Shown here: in pieces, positions 17,081 to 24,022 of the stretch | Numbering within the stretch: the stretch's first letter is position 1 | Layout: every line of letters starts with the position of its first letter | Virus record (IMG/VR): IMGVR_UViG_3300024433_000030 | Span: 1-31,770 of that record | From: a virus | Strand: one strand, 5' to 3' | DNA: 31,770 nucleotides | Program-made: the position numbers and the translations under genes | Notes under the pieces: model-generated | The model's input: the letters and a program-made list of their open reading frames with translations, nothing else | Told to the model about the DNA's origin: nothing | The model's database searches: none

Positions 17081-17167
17081 CTAAAACTCAATTACTACAC
17101 AAGTAAATATAAGTCCAAGAACTGCACATATACCAAGCACGAATAACCAATCAATTTTAGTTTTCAT
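17081..17167 (-). CDS. 28-residue single-pass membrane peptide
   Basis: ATG 17165-17167 overlaps the previous stop as ATGA, with GGAG nine bases upstream. The peptide (MKTKIDWLFVLGICAVLGL...) is a basic N-terminus followed by one hydrophobic helix. Together with the lipoprotein and the 27-aa peptide nearby it makes a small cluster of membrane proteins. Function unknown. Confidence 0.55.
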   Translation of the reverse strand: MKTKIDWLFVLGICAVLGLIFTCVVIEF

Positions 17168-17376
17168 TCTTCAAATCTCCTTTTCATTTCTGCTTCGAGC
17201 TTTATAGTTTCTATTTCCTCTGGCGTAAGATATTTGTATCTACGAATTATAGTCAACGCCCAATGTACACCTTTTCTAACCTTTCGTGTTAATTCTTTAT
17301 TCTTTCCGTTCTCATAGATACAATGGTGCGTTTGAACACATCCCGTACCTGACTTTTTCCTTGTTTTTCTACCCAT
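17164..17376 (-). CDS. Small basic HNH-like or zinc-binding phage protein
   Basis: A 70-residue protein with a very basic N-terminus (GRKTRKKSGTG), then CVQTHHCIYENG near 13-24, and KGVHWALTIIRRY near 36-48. The HH...H spacing resembles a family of small phage HNH-like proteins, though a full catalytic triad is not clear. AAAGGA nine bases before the ATG supports the start, even though the first 88 bases overlap the 3' end of the primase gene in another frame. Confidence 0.5.
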   Translation of the reverse strand: MGRKTRKKSGTGCVQTHHCIYENGKNKELTRKVRKGVHWALTIIRRYKYLTPEEIETIKLEAEMKRRFEE

Positions 17377-18131
17377 AGTGCTGCGTCCTTTTCACCATTA
17401 AAGTTTTCTACATTCATTACACTAATTCTTGATACTTTTTCTAACTTTTTAGCTAACTTGTTCGCACCATCTATTCCAACTTTATCATTGTCTGGAATAA
17501 TCAAAACAGTACAGCCTTCTAATAATTTAACTGTGGTGGACACAACAGCGTTAGCTCCTGGACGTGCTATACTTTGGAATCCTAAATCATATACCACCGC
17601 AGCATCGTGTACCCCCTCACATACAATAACAACCTGGTTAAAATCTATATCATTAGGTATTACTAACCCAAGCTTACTGCCATTAACAGCCTTTTTACTA
17701 CCATTTAAGAACTGCCTTTGTATTCCAATTATTTCAAAGTTTTCATTACGTAAGGGAAATGTAAATGCTTCGCCTGACCATCCCAACTGGATTGCCTTCA
17801 ATGTTTTAATGGACACGTCCCATTTATTCTGCATAATATTATAACGAAACTCATTGATAACTCTTTGTTCATACGAGTAACTAAGACGCTTCCAATCTAT
17901 GGGATTAGGATACTTATGTTCTTTTTTGTATGCTTTAGATGTTATATCTAATCCTAAGTCTTTGGCTGGGCCAAAAGCTCCACAGCCGAAGCATTTATAA
18001 AAACCACTAAATTCCCCTGTTTTAGATATAAGTAACGAAGCATCTTTATCTGGGTAGTGAAAACAACAACGACACCATATTTCATCTTTATTTTCTGATA
18101 CTATTTGCAACTTTTGCAGCATCTTCTTCAT
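17289..18131 (-). CDS. DNA primase (zinc-binding plus TOPRIM)
   Basis: A 280-residue protein. An N-terminal zinc domain (CRCCFHYPDKDASLL near 20-34, KCFGCG near 46-51) reads the template as in T7 gp4 and DnaG. The TOPRIM core follows, with CEGVHDAAV near 170 (catalytic Glu) and IIPDNDKVG (DxD metal site). There is no helicase domain; the helicase is a separate gene downstream of the right-hand cluster. The start is ATG 18131, with GGAG nine bases upstream; the frame is open further, but that part is only endonuclease sequence in another frame. The first codons overlap the AP2-HNH gene. Confidence 0.85.
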   Translation of the reverse strand: MKKMLQKLQIVSENKDEIWCRCCFHYPDKDASLLISKTGEFSGFYKCFGCGAFGPAKDLGLDITSKAYKKEHKYPNPIDWKRLSYSYEQRVINEFRYNIMQNKWDVSIKTLKAIQLGWSGEAFTFPLRNENFEIIGIQRQFLNGSKKAVNGSKLGLVIPNDIDFNQVVIVCEGVHDAAVVYDLGFQSIARPGANAVVSTTVKLLEGCTVLIIPDNDKVGIDGANKLAKKLEKVSRISVMNVENFNGEKDAALWVEKQGKSQVRDVFKRTIVSMRTERIKN

Positions 18132-18519
18132 TGTTAAACTCTCCGTAAAATTTACCTCGCCATCTAACTCGCCATTTACTTCTATTTTTATCCCACTGAA
18201 CTCCCATAATACGAGATTTGCCCCAACCCCTGCGATTATTATTATTTTCAATACGAGTACAATTCCGCAAGTTTTCTTTTTTATTATCTAATCCATAATG
18301 ATTTATATGGTCAACTTCTAAATTTGCAGGAGTTTCCATAATTTCACGAGCCATGCTTATAATATAACGCTTACCATTTACAGCTTTTGACCAGCGTACA
18401 GCATAAAAAGTCTTATCTTTGCTTCCTCGCACAGCGTGCCAATTATATTTAGACAATTTATTATAATCTTCATCATCTATTATAGTAACTAATCCTTGTG
18501 TGAGATAAATAACTTTCAT
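18088..18519 (-). CDS. AP2-HNH homing endonuclease
   Basis: A 143-residue protein. Residues 1-60 form the N-terminal strand region (ITLTQGLVTIIDD-like, then KYNWHAV). The HNH core is MAREIM, then LEVDHINHYGLDNKKENLRNCT near 68-89. The C-terminal AP2 DNA-binding domain runs from IMGVQWDKNRSKWRVRW near 104 to FNNEEDAAKVA. This is a classic free-standing phage homing endonuclease. It is placed exactly upstream of the primase, and its last 43 bases overlap the primase start, so the primase ribosome site (GGAG) lies inside this gene. Confidence 0.9.
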   Translation of the reverse strand: MKVIYLTQGLVTIIDDEDYNKLSKYNWHAVRGSKDKTFYAVRWSKAVNGKRYIISMAREIMETPANLEVDHINHYGLDNKKENLRNCTRIENNNNRRGWGKSRIMGVQWDKNRSKWRVRWRGKFYGEFNNEEDAAKVANSIRK

Positions 18520-18692
18520 TCTTGCAACCCCTGTTCCTCTTGCATTTCACTGCACCAATCATTATATCCTACATCAAATGCTATCGTGTCAACTTCTCTC
18601 AATACCATACCAGCAGGATAACTCCACTCACAAACATCTATATCACCATATATGTCATTAAGATAAATCTCATAATCATCTTCTGTATACAT
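18516..18692 (-). CDS. Small acidic phage protein
   Basis: A 58-residue strongly acidic protein (MYTEDDYEIYLNDIYG..., then LREVDTIAFDVGYNDW). Starts by TAATG coupling with AAGGGAG upstream, and ends by ATGA overlap with the AP2-HNH gene. The pattern of a Tyr-Leu-Asn start and an L-x-E-x-D-x-I-A-F core recurs in small proteins of phage replication operons. Exact role unknown; a replication accessory is plausible. Confidence 0.65.
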   Translation of the reverse strand: MYTEDDYEIYLNDIYGDIDVCEWSYPAGMVLREVDTIAFDVGYNDWCSEMQEEQGLQE

Positions 18693-18862
18693 TATTTCTC
18701 CCTTAATTCTTTTTTAATAATCTCATAAATTACACCATCTGGGTAGTTACCTAACACCCACTCTAAAGTTGCTTTCCACGCAAGTTCACAATCCGTTATA
18801 TCGTGTGGATAATAAGGCCAATCAACTTTATTCTCATTAAACCATTTTTCAAATTCTTTCAT
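18692..18862 (-). CDS. Small phage protein with AWKATLE motif
   Basis: A 56-residue protein (MKEFEKWFNENKVDWPYY..., then LAWKATLEWV). It starts by TAATG overlap with the helicase stop, with GGAGG upstream. The AWKATLE core and the charged C-terminus (IIKKELREK) parallel the 77-aa protein at 16837-17070. Function unknown. Confidence 0.65.
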   Translation of the reverse strand: MKEFEKWFNENKVDWPYYPHDITDCELAWKATLEWVLGNYPDGVIYEIIKKELREK

Positions 18863-19761
18863 TATATATCATCCTCCAACCCTATATCAGTATTAACCCC
18901 AATATTTCTATTTCCAAATGACATTTTAGCACCATCCCACATTGTATGTACTACACACGTTGGCCCATTTCTCTGCTTAGCTATTATAATCTCAGCAGCA
19001 CCATCATCAGTAGCGTTCTGACTATTCATAGTGGCATAATACCCTGGCCTATGAAGTAAAAATACAGCATCGGCGTCTTGTTCTATAGCACCAGAGTCTC
19101 TTAAATCACAAAGCTGTGGCCTTCTGCTTTCTCTATACTCTACATTTCTATTTAACTGAGACAGTACAACAAATGGTATGTTAAAATGTCTTGCTAATCC
19201 TTTTAAGTTAGCACTTATAGAAGCTAAATCTTGGTTACGATTATTAGGACTGTTACTCATACCCATTAACTGTAAATAATCTACAAACACACAATCTATA
19301 ACCTGTTCTTTAACTGATGTTATTGTTTTAATATTCTCTTTAATATTTCCAACTGTTATCCAAGGTGAATCATTAATATATATATTACGTCTAAATAATT
19401 CTTTAGCTGCTACATCTAATCTTTTAAGTTCTATTGAATATAACATAGCATCTTTCATCTTTGAATAACTAACATTACCAAGATTAGCAAGCATACGTTC
19501 TATTAATAACCGAGCACACATTTCTATGCTAAATACAAACACATTTTTAGTTTTACTTGCACTCAATATCATATCAGTCATTAGAGAGGACTTTCCCATT
19601 GATGGGCGACCAGCTATGATAGTTAATTCCCCAGGTTTTAACCCCTTTGTTTTAACATCTAACTTAGGAAAGCCAGTAGGTATTCCCATAGATTCACCAG
19701 ACATTTTATCTAAAACTTCATGAAGAACATCGGATACCTTGATTATTTTAGCTTCACTCAT
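18862..19761 (-). CDS. Replicative DNA helicase, DnaB/RecA-fold domain only
   Basis: A 299-residue RecA-fold ATPase. Walker A is GRPSMGKS at residues 51-58, Walker B is CVFVDYLQLM near 146-155, then LSQLNRNVEYR and the DLRDSGAIEQDAD signature of DnaB family helicases, with an arginine-finger-like KQRNGPT near 265. The N-terminal DnaB domain that usually binds primase is absent: only a short linker helix (VSDVLHEVLDKM) precedes the motor domain. It should form a hexamer unwinding DNA 5'-3', working with the separate primase. Confidence 0.9.
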   Translation of the reverse strand: MSEAKIIKVSDVLHEVLDKMSGESMGIPTGFPKLDVKTKGLKPGELTIIAGRPSMGKSSLMTDMILSASKTKNVFVFSIEMCARLLIERMLANLGNVSYSKMKDAMLYSIELKRLDVAAKELFRRNIYINDSPWITVGNIKENIKTITSVKEQVIDCVFVDYLQLMGMSNSPNNRNQDLASISANLKGLARHFNIPFVVLSQLNRNVEYRESRRPQLCDLRDSGAIEQDADAVFLLHRPGYYATMNSQNATDDGAAEIIIAKQRNGPTCVVHTMWDGAKMSFGNRNIGVNTDIGLEDDI

Positions 19762-19924
19762 CTATAATTTCCAATATTTGTTTACCAATTTGATTAACAA
19801 ATTTTCGTGCAAGAAAGGGTAGAGATGTAAAACCACCAGTTATAAACTCATCATAAAACTCTGTTGCTACTTTACATTTGTTCCCTAATTTTTTAAGTTT
19901 GGTAAGTTTTTCTTTATCGGTCAT
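19754..19924 (-). CDS. Small basic helical protein ahead of the helicase
   Basis: A 56-residue protein (MTDKEKLTKLKKLGNK...). GAGGG lies eight bases before the ATG, which overlaps the stop of the nucleotidyltransferase gene (ATGA), and the end overlaps the helicase start by eight bases. Predicted mostly helical, no Cys pair. Coupled translation with the helicase makes a replication accessory or loader role possible. No family recognised. Confidence 0.6.
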   Translation of the reverse strand: MTDKEKLTKLKKLGNKCKVATEFYDEFITGGFTSLPFLARKFVNQIGKQILEIIDE

Positions 19925-20925
19925 AATCTACGCCCTCTAAATAATTCATAGAATGATGTTTTATTTTCCTCATCTAAAACTTTGCCGCCCCTTATTTGTT
20001 TCACATAATCTAATAACTCTGACTTAGACTCAATCTGTATATTATCCCATTCTTCATATAGTTTAGTAGCTTCGGTTGGAGTTACCCAGTAACCTTTAGT
20101 TGTATACTTAAAACACCTTAACAAACTTGACAATGGGTGGTGTATATTTTTAAGCCTAAGTATATTATGAGTCTCATCGTGTATGAAATCCTTATCTACC
20201 ATAACCTCAGAAGGAGATTCTATAGCTGCTCGTATTATAGTGAAATCAAAGTTACTTAATACAACTTCCTTAGAACCCTGTGATATTACCTTACCTTCCT
20301 TGACTGGTTTTATAACATTTATTGGTGGCATATAGTGAAACTCACCGCTTAATGGGTGCTCATAGGTTATTGACATATTATTTTCAAATTTTATTTCCAA
20401 GCCCTTCTTTTTTAATTTATTTATTAACTTACTATATACACCCTTAGTTTGACTATATATATCTATATCACTGGCCTTAACAACTTTATACTTAGGTGAA
20501 GCACAGTATCTTGCATATCCACCACATATAAAACAATCCTTTTTAGTAGATAATATTATACCATCCAATATTCTCCATAGTGGTATAATTTCAGAGAACC
20601 CTCTATGTAATTGTACTATCTCAAAACCATCTTGAGATTTATAATCTTTTTTAGTTAAGTTCTTTATTTTTGTAAAGTAGCTACAACCACTATTAGGATA
20701 GGGATGAAAAGGTCTATTACCATTAGAATATATATTCTCTGGATTGCTACACTCATTATTATCATAAATATATTGTGAACAATTAAAGCAACTTCTTTCA
20801 CCTCTACTTTGGTAGTCTGGGCACCGGTATCTTCTCGTTCGATTATTAGTGGTATAATGACACGACGAACCACCATAGGCCCTGCACCGTCCGCCCATAT
20901 AATAATTACCACATTCTCCTGGCAT
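19921..20925 (-). CDS. Nucleotidyltransferase-fold protein with Cys-rich N-terminus
   Basis: A 334-residue protein starting at ATG 20925, with a near-perfect SD (GAGGAGGT). Residues 1-85 contain about nine Cys (CGNYY, CRAYGGSSC, CPDY, CFNC, C...C), suggesting metal binding. From about 135 the pattern FICGGYARYCAS, then KASDIDIYSQ with a D-x-D pair and later NFDFTIIRAA, fits a polymerase-beta/poly(A)-polymerase-type nucleotidyltransferase (GG, DxD, third Asp). Similar proteins occur in other phages; the substrate is unknown. It lies between SSB and helicase. Confidence 0.65.
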   Translation of the reverse strand: MPGECGNYYMGGRCRAYGGSSCHYTTNNRTRRYRCPDYQSRGERSCFNCSQYIYDNNECSNPENIYSNGNRPFHPYPNSGCSYFTKIKNLTKKDYKSQDGFEIVQLHRGFSEIIPLWRILDGIILSTKKDCFICGGYARYCASPKYKVVKASDIDIYSQTKGVYSKLINKLKKKGLEIKFENNMSITYEHPLSGEFHYMPPINVIKPVKEGKVISQGSKEVVLSNFDFTIIRAAIESPSEVMVDKDFIHDETHNILRLKNIHHPLSSLLRCFKYTTKGYWVTPTEATKLYEEWDNIQIESKSELLDYVKQIRGGKVLDEENKTSFYELFRGRRL

Positions 20926-20957
20926 TTTGACCTCCTCATCCAATACTAAATATTAAA

Positions 20958-21329
20958 TTATATATCACTATCGGTAATATTATCAACTTTAGCACTACCA
21001 TTACCAGTAACAATACCCCCTAACAACTGCATAGCAGATACATATAATTTAATCTTTGAACGCTTTGCACCTTCATCAGTAGTCCAAGATTCAAGGACTA
21101 ATCTACCACTTACTAAGATGTTTTTACCTTTTGTTGTATATTCTGTTATAACTTCTGCTAATTTACCAAAAGCTACGCACTCAATAAACAATACCTCATC
21201 TTTAGTTGACACTGGGTTGTTAACTGCAAGACTAAAATTAACTACAGGTGTCCCGCTACCAGTGTACTTCATTTCAGGGTCTCTTGTTAGATTCCCTGCA
21301 CCTATAAATTGATTGTAATTTGCACTCAT
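20958..21329 (-). CDS. ssb: Single-stranded DNA-binding protein
   Basis: A 123-residue OB-fold protein of the bacterial SSB type: NQFIGAGNLTRDPEMKYT at the start, VVNFSLAVN near 29-37, FIECVAFGKLAE near 48-59, KGKNILVSGRL near 67-77. It has a short linker and an acidic tip (DNITDSDI) that differs from the DDDIPF end of host SSBs, so it may recruit phage rather than host partners. AAGGAG precedes the ATG. It coats single-stranded DNA at the fork and during annealing. Confidence 0.93.
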   Translation of the reverse strand: MSANYNQFIGAGNLTRDPEMKYTGSGTPVVNFSLAVNNPVSTKDEVLFIECVAFGKLAEVITEYTTKGKNILVSGRLVLESWTTDEGAKRSKIKLYVSAMQLLGGIVTGNGSAKVDNITDSDI

Positions 21330-21393
21330 TTCTAATCTCCTTTAATTTTATATTAATTTTTAGTTTCAATTAACTTTTCTTGACAACTATTTT

Positions 21394-21534
21394 TCAATCT
21401 TTCTTTACTCCACACACGGTGCAAGTCCATGCAATTTTACCAACTATCCTACTTTTTGATTTATTATGCACTCTATTACCAACACCATATTTGTTATCTT
21501 GGTAACGACTAATACAACTACATTTCCGTATCAT
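21394..21534 (-). CDS. Small zinc-ribbon phage protein
   Basis: A 46-residue protein starting at ATG 21534 (AAGGAG upstream). It has CSC near the start, then the segment YQDNKYGVGNRVHN and a final CTVCG, together giving one zinc ribbon. This layout is common among small proteins in many unrelated phages. Function unknown; perhaps RNA or protein binding. It lies between SSB and the annealing protein. Confidence 0.7.
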   Translation of the reverse strand: MIRKCSCISRYQDNKYGVGNRVHNKSKSRIVGKIAWTCTVCGVKKD

Positions 21535-21535
21535 T

Positions 21536-22237
21536 TTATTTCTCCTTTTTAACACTAACATCTTTAGCTTCAATTTCATTTACAATCTTATCAACTGCAC
21601 TTTCTTTGCTTGGGTACTTTCCATATTTATTAAAGACAGCAGCTTTAAGTTTATCCATATCTACCTTATGGTCTTGGAAATAAATACCATCAACCTCTAC
21701 ATATGCAAATGCAATTCTTTCTAATAATTCCATTGCCACACTGTTTGGTGTAAACACCTTAACATCAGAAACAGTATCAGAATACTTGGCTTTCATTTCT
21801 GCTACATATTTATTATCATCAAACTTACCTTCAAATACATCAGAGTTAAATCCTAATCTTGATAGTGCTTTAGTTAAGACATCAGTAGATAACTTCTTAT
21901 AACAGTCGTTTCCAGGCTTGTAAGTCATATCAGAACTGGTAGGAAATTTAACCTCAATAGAATTAATTGGATAAAAGAATGTAGCTACTAAAGCTATACC
22001 TATAGGCTTATCACCATCATAAGTAAATGTATAACATAAATCACGTAACCCCCATTTATGCCCAAATGACCCCCACAATTTAGTAGCTTCTTTTATTTGA
22101 CTATAAGCATCTATTGCCGTAAACCCACCCCTTGTTTCTACGTGCTTAGTAATAGCTGGATTAGTCTCTGACACAGAATCCCACAACTTTAAGTTATCAT
22201 TTTTCTTACTTTTTCCACTTACTTTTTTTACTGGCAT
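21536..22237 (-). CDS. Single-strand annealing protein (Rad52/Erf-like)
   Basis: A 233-residue protein. The core LWDSVSETNPAITKHV, then GGFTAIDAYSQIKEATKLWG and GHKWGLRDL near residues 18-70, matches phage annealing recombinases (DUF1071/Erf-type, Rad52-like fold). The later segment LTKALSRLGFNSDVFEG near 118-134 fits the same families. The SD AGGAGG is strong. With the SSB and the nuclease at 22582-23415 it forms an annealing-type recombination module. The exact subfamily would need a profile search. Confidence 0.75.
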   Translation of the reverse strand: MPVKKVSGKSKKNDNLKLWDSVSETNPAITKHVETRGGFTAIDAYSQIKEATKLWGSFGHKWGLRDLCYTFTYDGDKPIGIALVATFFYPINSIEVKFPTSSDMTYKPGNDCYKKLSTDVLTKALSRLGFNSDVFEGKFDDNKYVAEMKAKYSDTVSDVKVFTPNSVAMELLERIAFAYVEVDGIYFQDHKVDMDKLKAAVFNKYGKYPSKESAVDKIVNEIEAKDVSVKKEK

Positions 22238-22252
22238 ATTTTGCCTCCTAAT

Positions 22253-22543
22253 TTAATTAACTATTGTATATTTACATACTAATTCTTTTAACTTACCTAA
22301 AGCCTCAGCTTCCTTTGATACTATTGATTTAGTTGAAAATCCCATACTATTTGTAGCTTTGGTATTAGCAACCTTATAAGCATATCCTTCATGACTATTA
22401 TTAGAATTATACTTAACAATATTATTAGTAGATTTAGAAGAACACTCACTACATATATATTTACAATCTTTGTAGTCTTTATGGTCATCAATTTCTACTA
22501 TAACAGTATTACTACAATTGCAACAACCCGTAATAAGTATAAT
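22253..22543 (-). CDS. Zinc-ribbon protein, probable AUU start
   Basis: A protein of 96 residues if read from ATT 22541-22543, starting M-I-L-I-T-G-C-C-N-C. The only ATG in frame, 22571-22573, has no ribosome site, while the ATT has AAGGTGG six bases upstream. Cys pairs CCNC and CSEC make one zinc ribbon in the first third, and the remainder is helical and Ser/Lys-rich. Function unknown. It lies between the nuclease and the annealing protein, and may help either of them. Confidence 0.55.
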   Translation of the reverse strand: MILITGCCNCSNTVIVEIDDHKDYKDCKYICSECSSKSTNNIVKYNSNNSHEGYAYKVANTKATNSMGFSTKSIVSKEAEALGKLKELVCKYTIVN

Positions 22544-22581
22544 ATTACACCACCTTCCTATGCAACTTTCCATGTGTCAAT

Positions 22582-23415
22582 TTAATTTTTTGCATTGCAC
22601 ACTGTCCTCACTGGGCAGTAAAACTCACATCGGGTACAGTTACCCTTTCGTTCCTCAATAAATATATCTCCTTTAGGTTTCTTATCTACAATCCATTTCT
22701 CTGCTGCTTCTTTAGTGTTTAATACACGTTTTGCTTTTTTAACTCCCTTCTTTTTCACAGCCCAAGTAGTTTCCTTTTGCCACCTCTCTTCTGGTGAACA
22801 TACATAATCAGCACCGTTTAAGTGTAGCTGTATTCTACTATTAAGGAAAGCCTCACGCCTATCTCTACTCCAAAGAGGAATCTTTACCCTATGAAATTTA
22901 TGTTTTGGATACTTAGTATTATGTCCTTTCATAGCTTCATATTTTGACCAATCTCTTAGAAAAGCATTTATAAATAACTTCTTTGCTGGATAACCACTTT
23001 GTTCTATCAACGTAGCATATATATTAAGCTGTTCTGTCCAGTGTATATTACCAAATACCCAAGCAAATGCACTTGTAACTTTATTGTCCTCAATAATTCC
23101 ATCAGACATTTTATATATATCTGTTTGTCCAGTAATGGGAATTTCATTAAACACTATGTTCCATCGGTTCTCAATCATAGCTTCTACTTCCCATTTACTG
23201 AGAAACTTATGCCAAGCTGTACCAAACAATGAACTATATACATAATCGTCCACATCTACTTCAATATCGTCCCAATGCTTAACTAATAATCTTTTTACTA
23301 ATGGAGAATCAATTAACTCGGTAGCTCTCCATATATCCATATTAGGTTTATACAATTCATTTTCCACGGCCTTAACTACGGCTTCAGGATATTTATATTG
23401 ATTTTTTATATTCAT
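22582..23415 (-). CDS. PD-(D/E)XK nuclease, Cas4/RecB-like
   Basis: A 277-residue protein. GTAWHKFL near residue 66 (motif with His), ITGQTDIY near 95-102 (Asp) and IEDNKVTSAFAW near 107-118 (D/E-x-K) form the PD-(D/E)XK core. The last 20 residues contain four Cys (CTRCEFYCPVRTVC), like the Fe-S or zinc cluster of Cas4 and AddB-type nucleases. It should degrade one strand from a DNA end, producing substrate for the annealing protein downstream. GAGGA precedes the ATG. Confidence 0.8.
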   Translation of the reverse strand: MNIKNQYKYPEAVVKAVENELYKPNMDIWRATELIDSPLVKRLLVKHWDDIEVDVDDYVYSSLFGTAWHKFLSKWEVEAMIENRWNIVFNEIPITGQTDIYKMSDGIIEDNKVTSAFAWVFGNIHWTEQLNIYATLIEQSGYPAKKLFINAFLRDWSKYEAMKGHNTKYPKHKFHRVKIPLWSRDRREAFLNSRIQLHLNGADYVCSPEERWQKETTWAVKKKGVKKAKRVLNTKEAAEKWIVDKKPKGDIFIEERKGNCTRCEFYCPVRTVCNAKN

Positions 23416-23456
23416 TCATTTTCCTCTTGTGTAATATTTGTAGGAGAAATATCCGT

Positions 23457-23849
23457 TTAAGAAGCATCCGTAAAAACATCCGTAAGGGTTCTATATTCAA
23501 TTTCTCTTGAAATCGGAATAGGTAAAGTAACAGTAAAATCAATGTCTGCTTGTCCATAACTATATTTTATTCGTTCTCTGATAAAGGGGGACAGAGTAGT
23601 GGGTTCTAACTTTTCTTTTAACATTAACTCAGCTTTAATTATTTCTTCTTTAGTTTCTTTAATACTACTACTAAATATTCTTAAAATATCACATCGTTTA
23701 TCCATAAGTATAATTATAGATGATTTATGTCCTAAAACTAATGCTTTTGTGTTTAAGTATGTATGTACAAAAAGATTAGCAAATTCTTTATTATTGAACC
23801 AACGTTCTTTTATAATTAACTTTTTTAATCTTTCTATTGGTAGGCTCAT
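23457..23849 (-). CDS. Unknown protein, possibly shortened by a stop
   Basis: A 130-residue protein without Cys pairs or membrane segment, mixed alpha/beta (HTYLNTKALVLGHKSS..., then SPFIRERIKYSYGQ). AGAGG lies six bases before the ATG. The C-terminus has a TDVF-TDAS pattern, and after the TAA the same frame continues with TDISPTNITQEENE and ends in an ATGA overlap with the nuclease gene, as if the stop were new or read through. No family recognised. Confidence 0.6.
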   Translation of the reverse strand: MSLPIERLKKLIIKERWFNNKEFANLFVHTYLNTKALVLGHKSSIIILMDKRCDILRIFSSSIKETKEEIIKAELMLKEKLEPTTLSPFIRERIKYSYGQADIDFTVTLPIPISREIEYRTLTDVFTDAS

Positions 23850-24022
23850 ATTAAACCTCTTTCTTGACGTAAAGCATCCCTTTGTTGTATTTGTTGACTT
23901 ATAAGAAGCCTGCGAAAAAAATCAGGGTAGTATCCTCGTCGTATCATTAAACGAGAATGAGCGATTGAGCCAGCTAATCTCATTCTCTTTTTAGTAAGAT
24001 AACCTGTATTATACATTTTCAT
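23846..24022 (-). CDS. Small Arg-rich protein
   Basis: A 58-residue basic protein (MKMYNTGYLTKKRMRLAG..., with RRGYYPDFFRRLL). Both ends overlap neighbours as ATGA, typical for a real coupled gene. It follows the amidotransferase gene and precedes an unknown gene. Its charge suggests nucleic acid or membrane contact. Function unknown. Confidence 0.6.
   Translation of the reverse strand: MKMYNTGYLTKKRMRLAGSIAHSRLMIRRGYYPDFFRRLLISQQIQQRDALRQERGLI

Noticed and set aside
18132-18251. 40-residue N-terminal extension of the primase
   Set aside because: These codons are only another reading of the AP2-HNH gene, and the ATG at 18131 has a good ribosome site directly ahead of the zinc domain.
20664-20939. 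Second minus-strand frame within the nucleotidyltransferase gene
   Set aside because: Overlaps the Cys-rich N-terminus in another frame, and its composition is unlike a folded protein. The strong SD fits the in-frame ATG at 20925.
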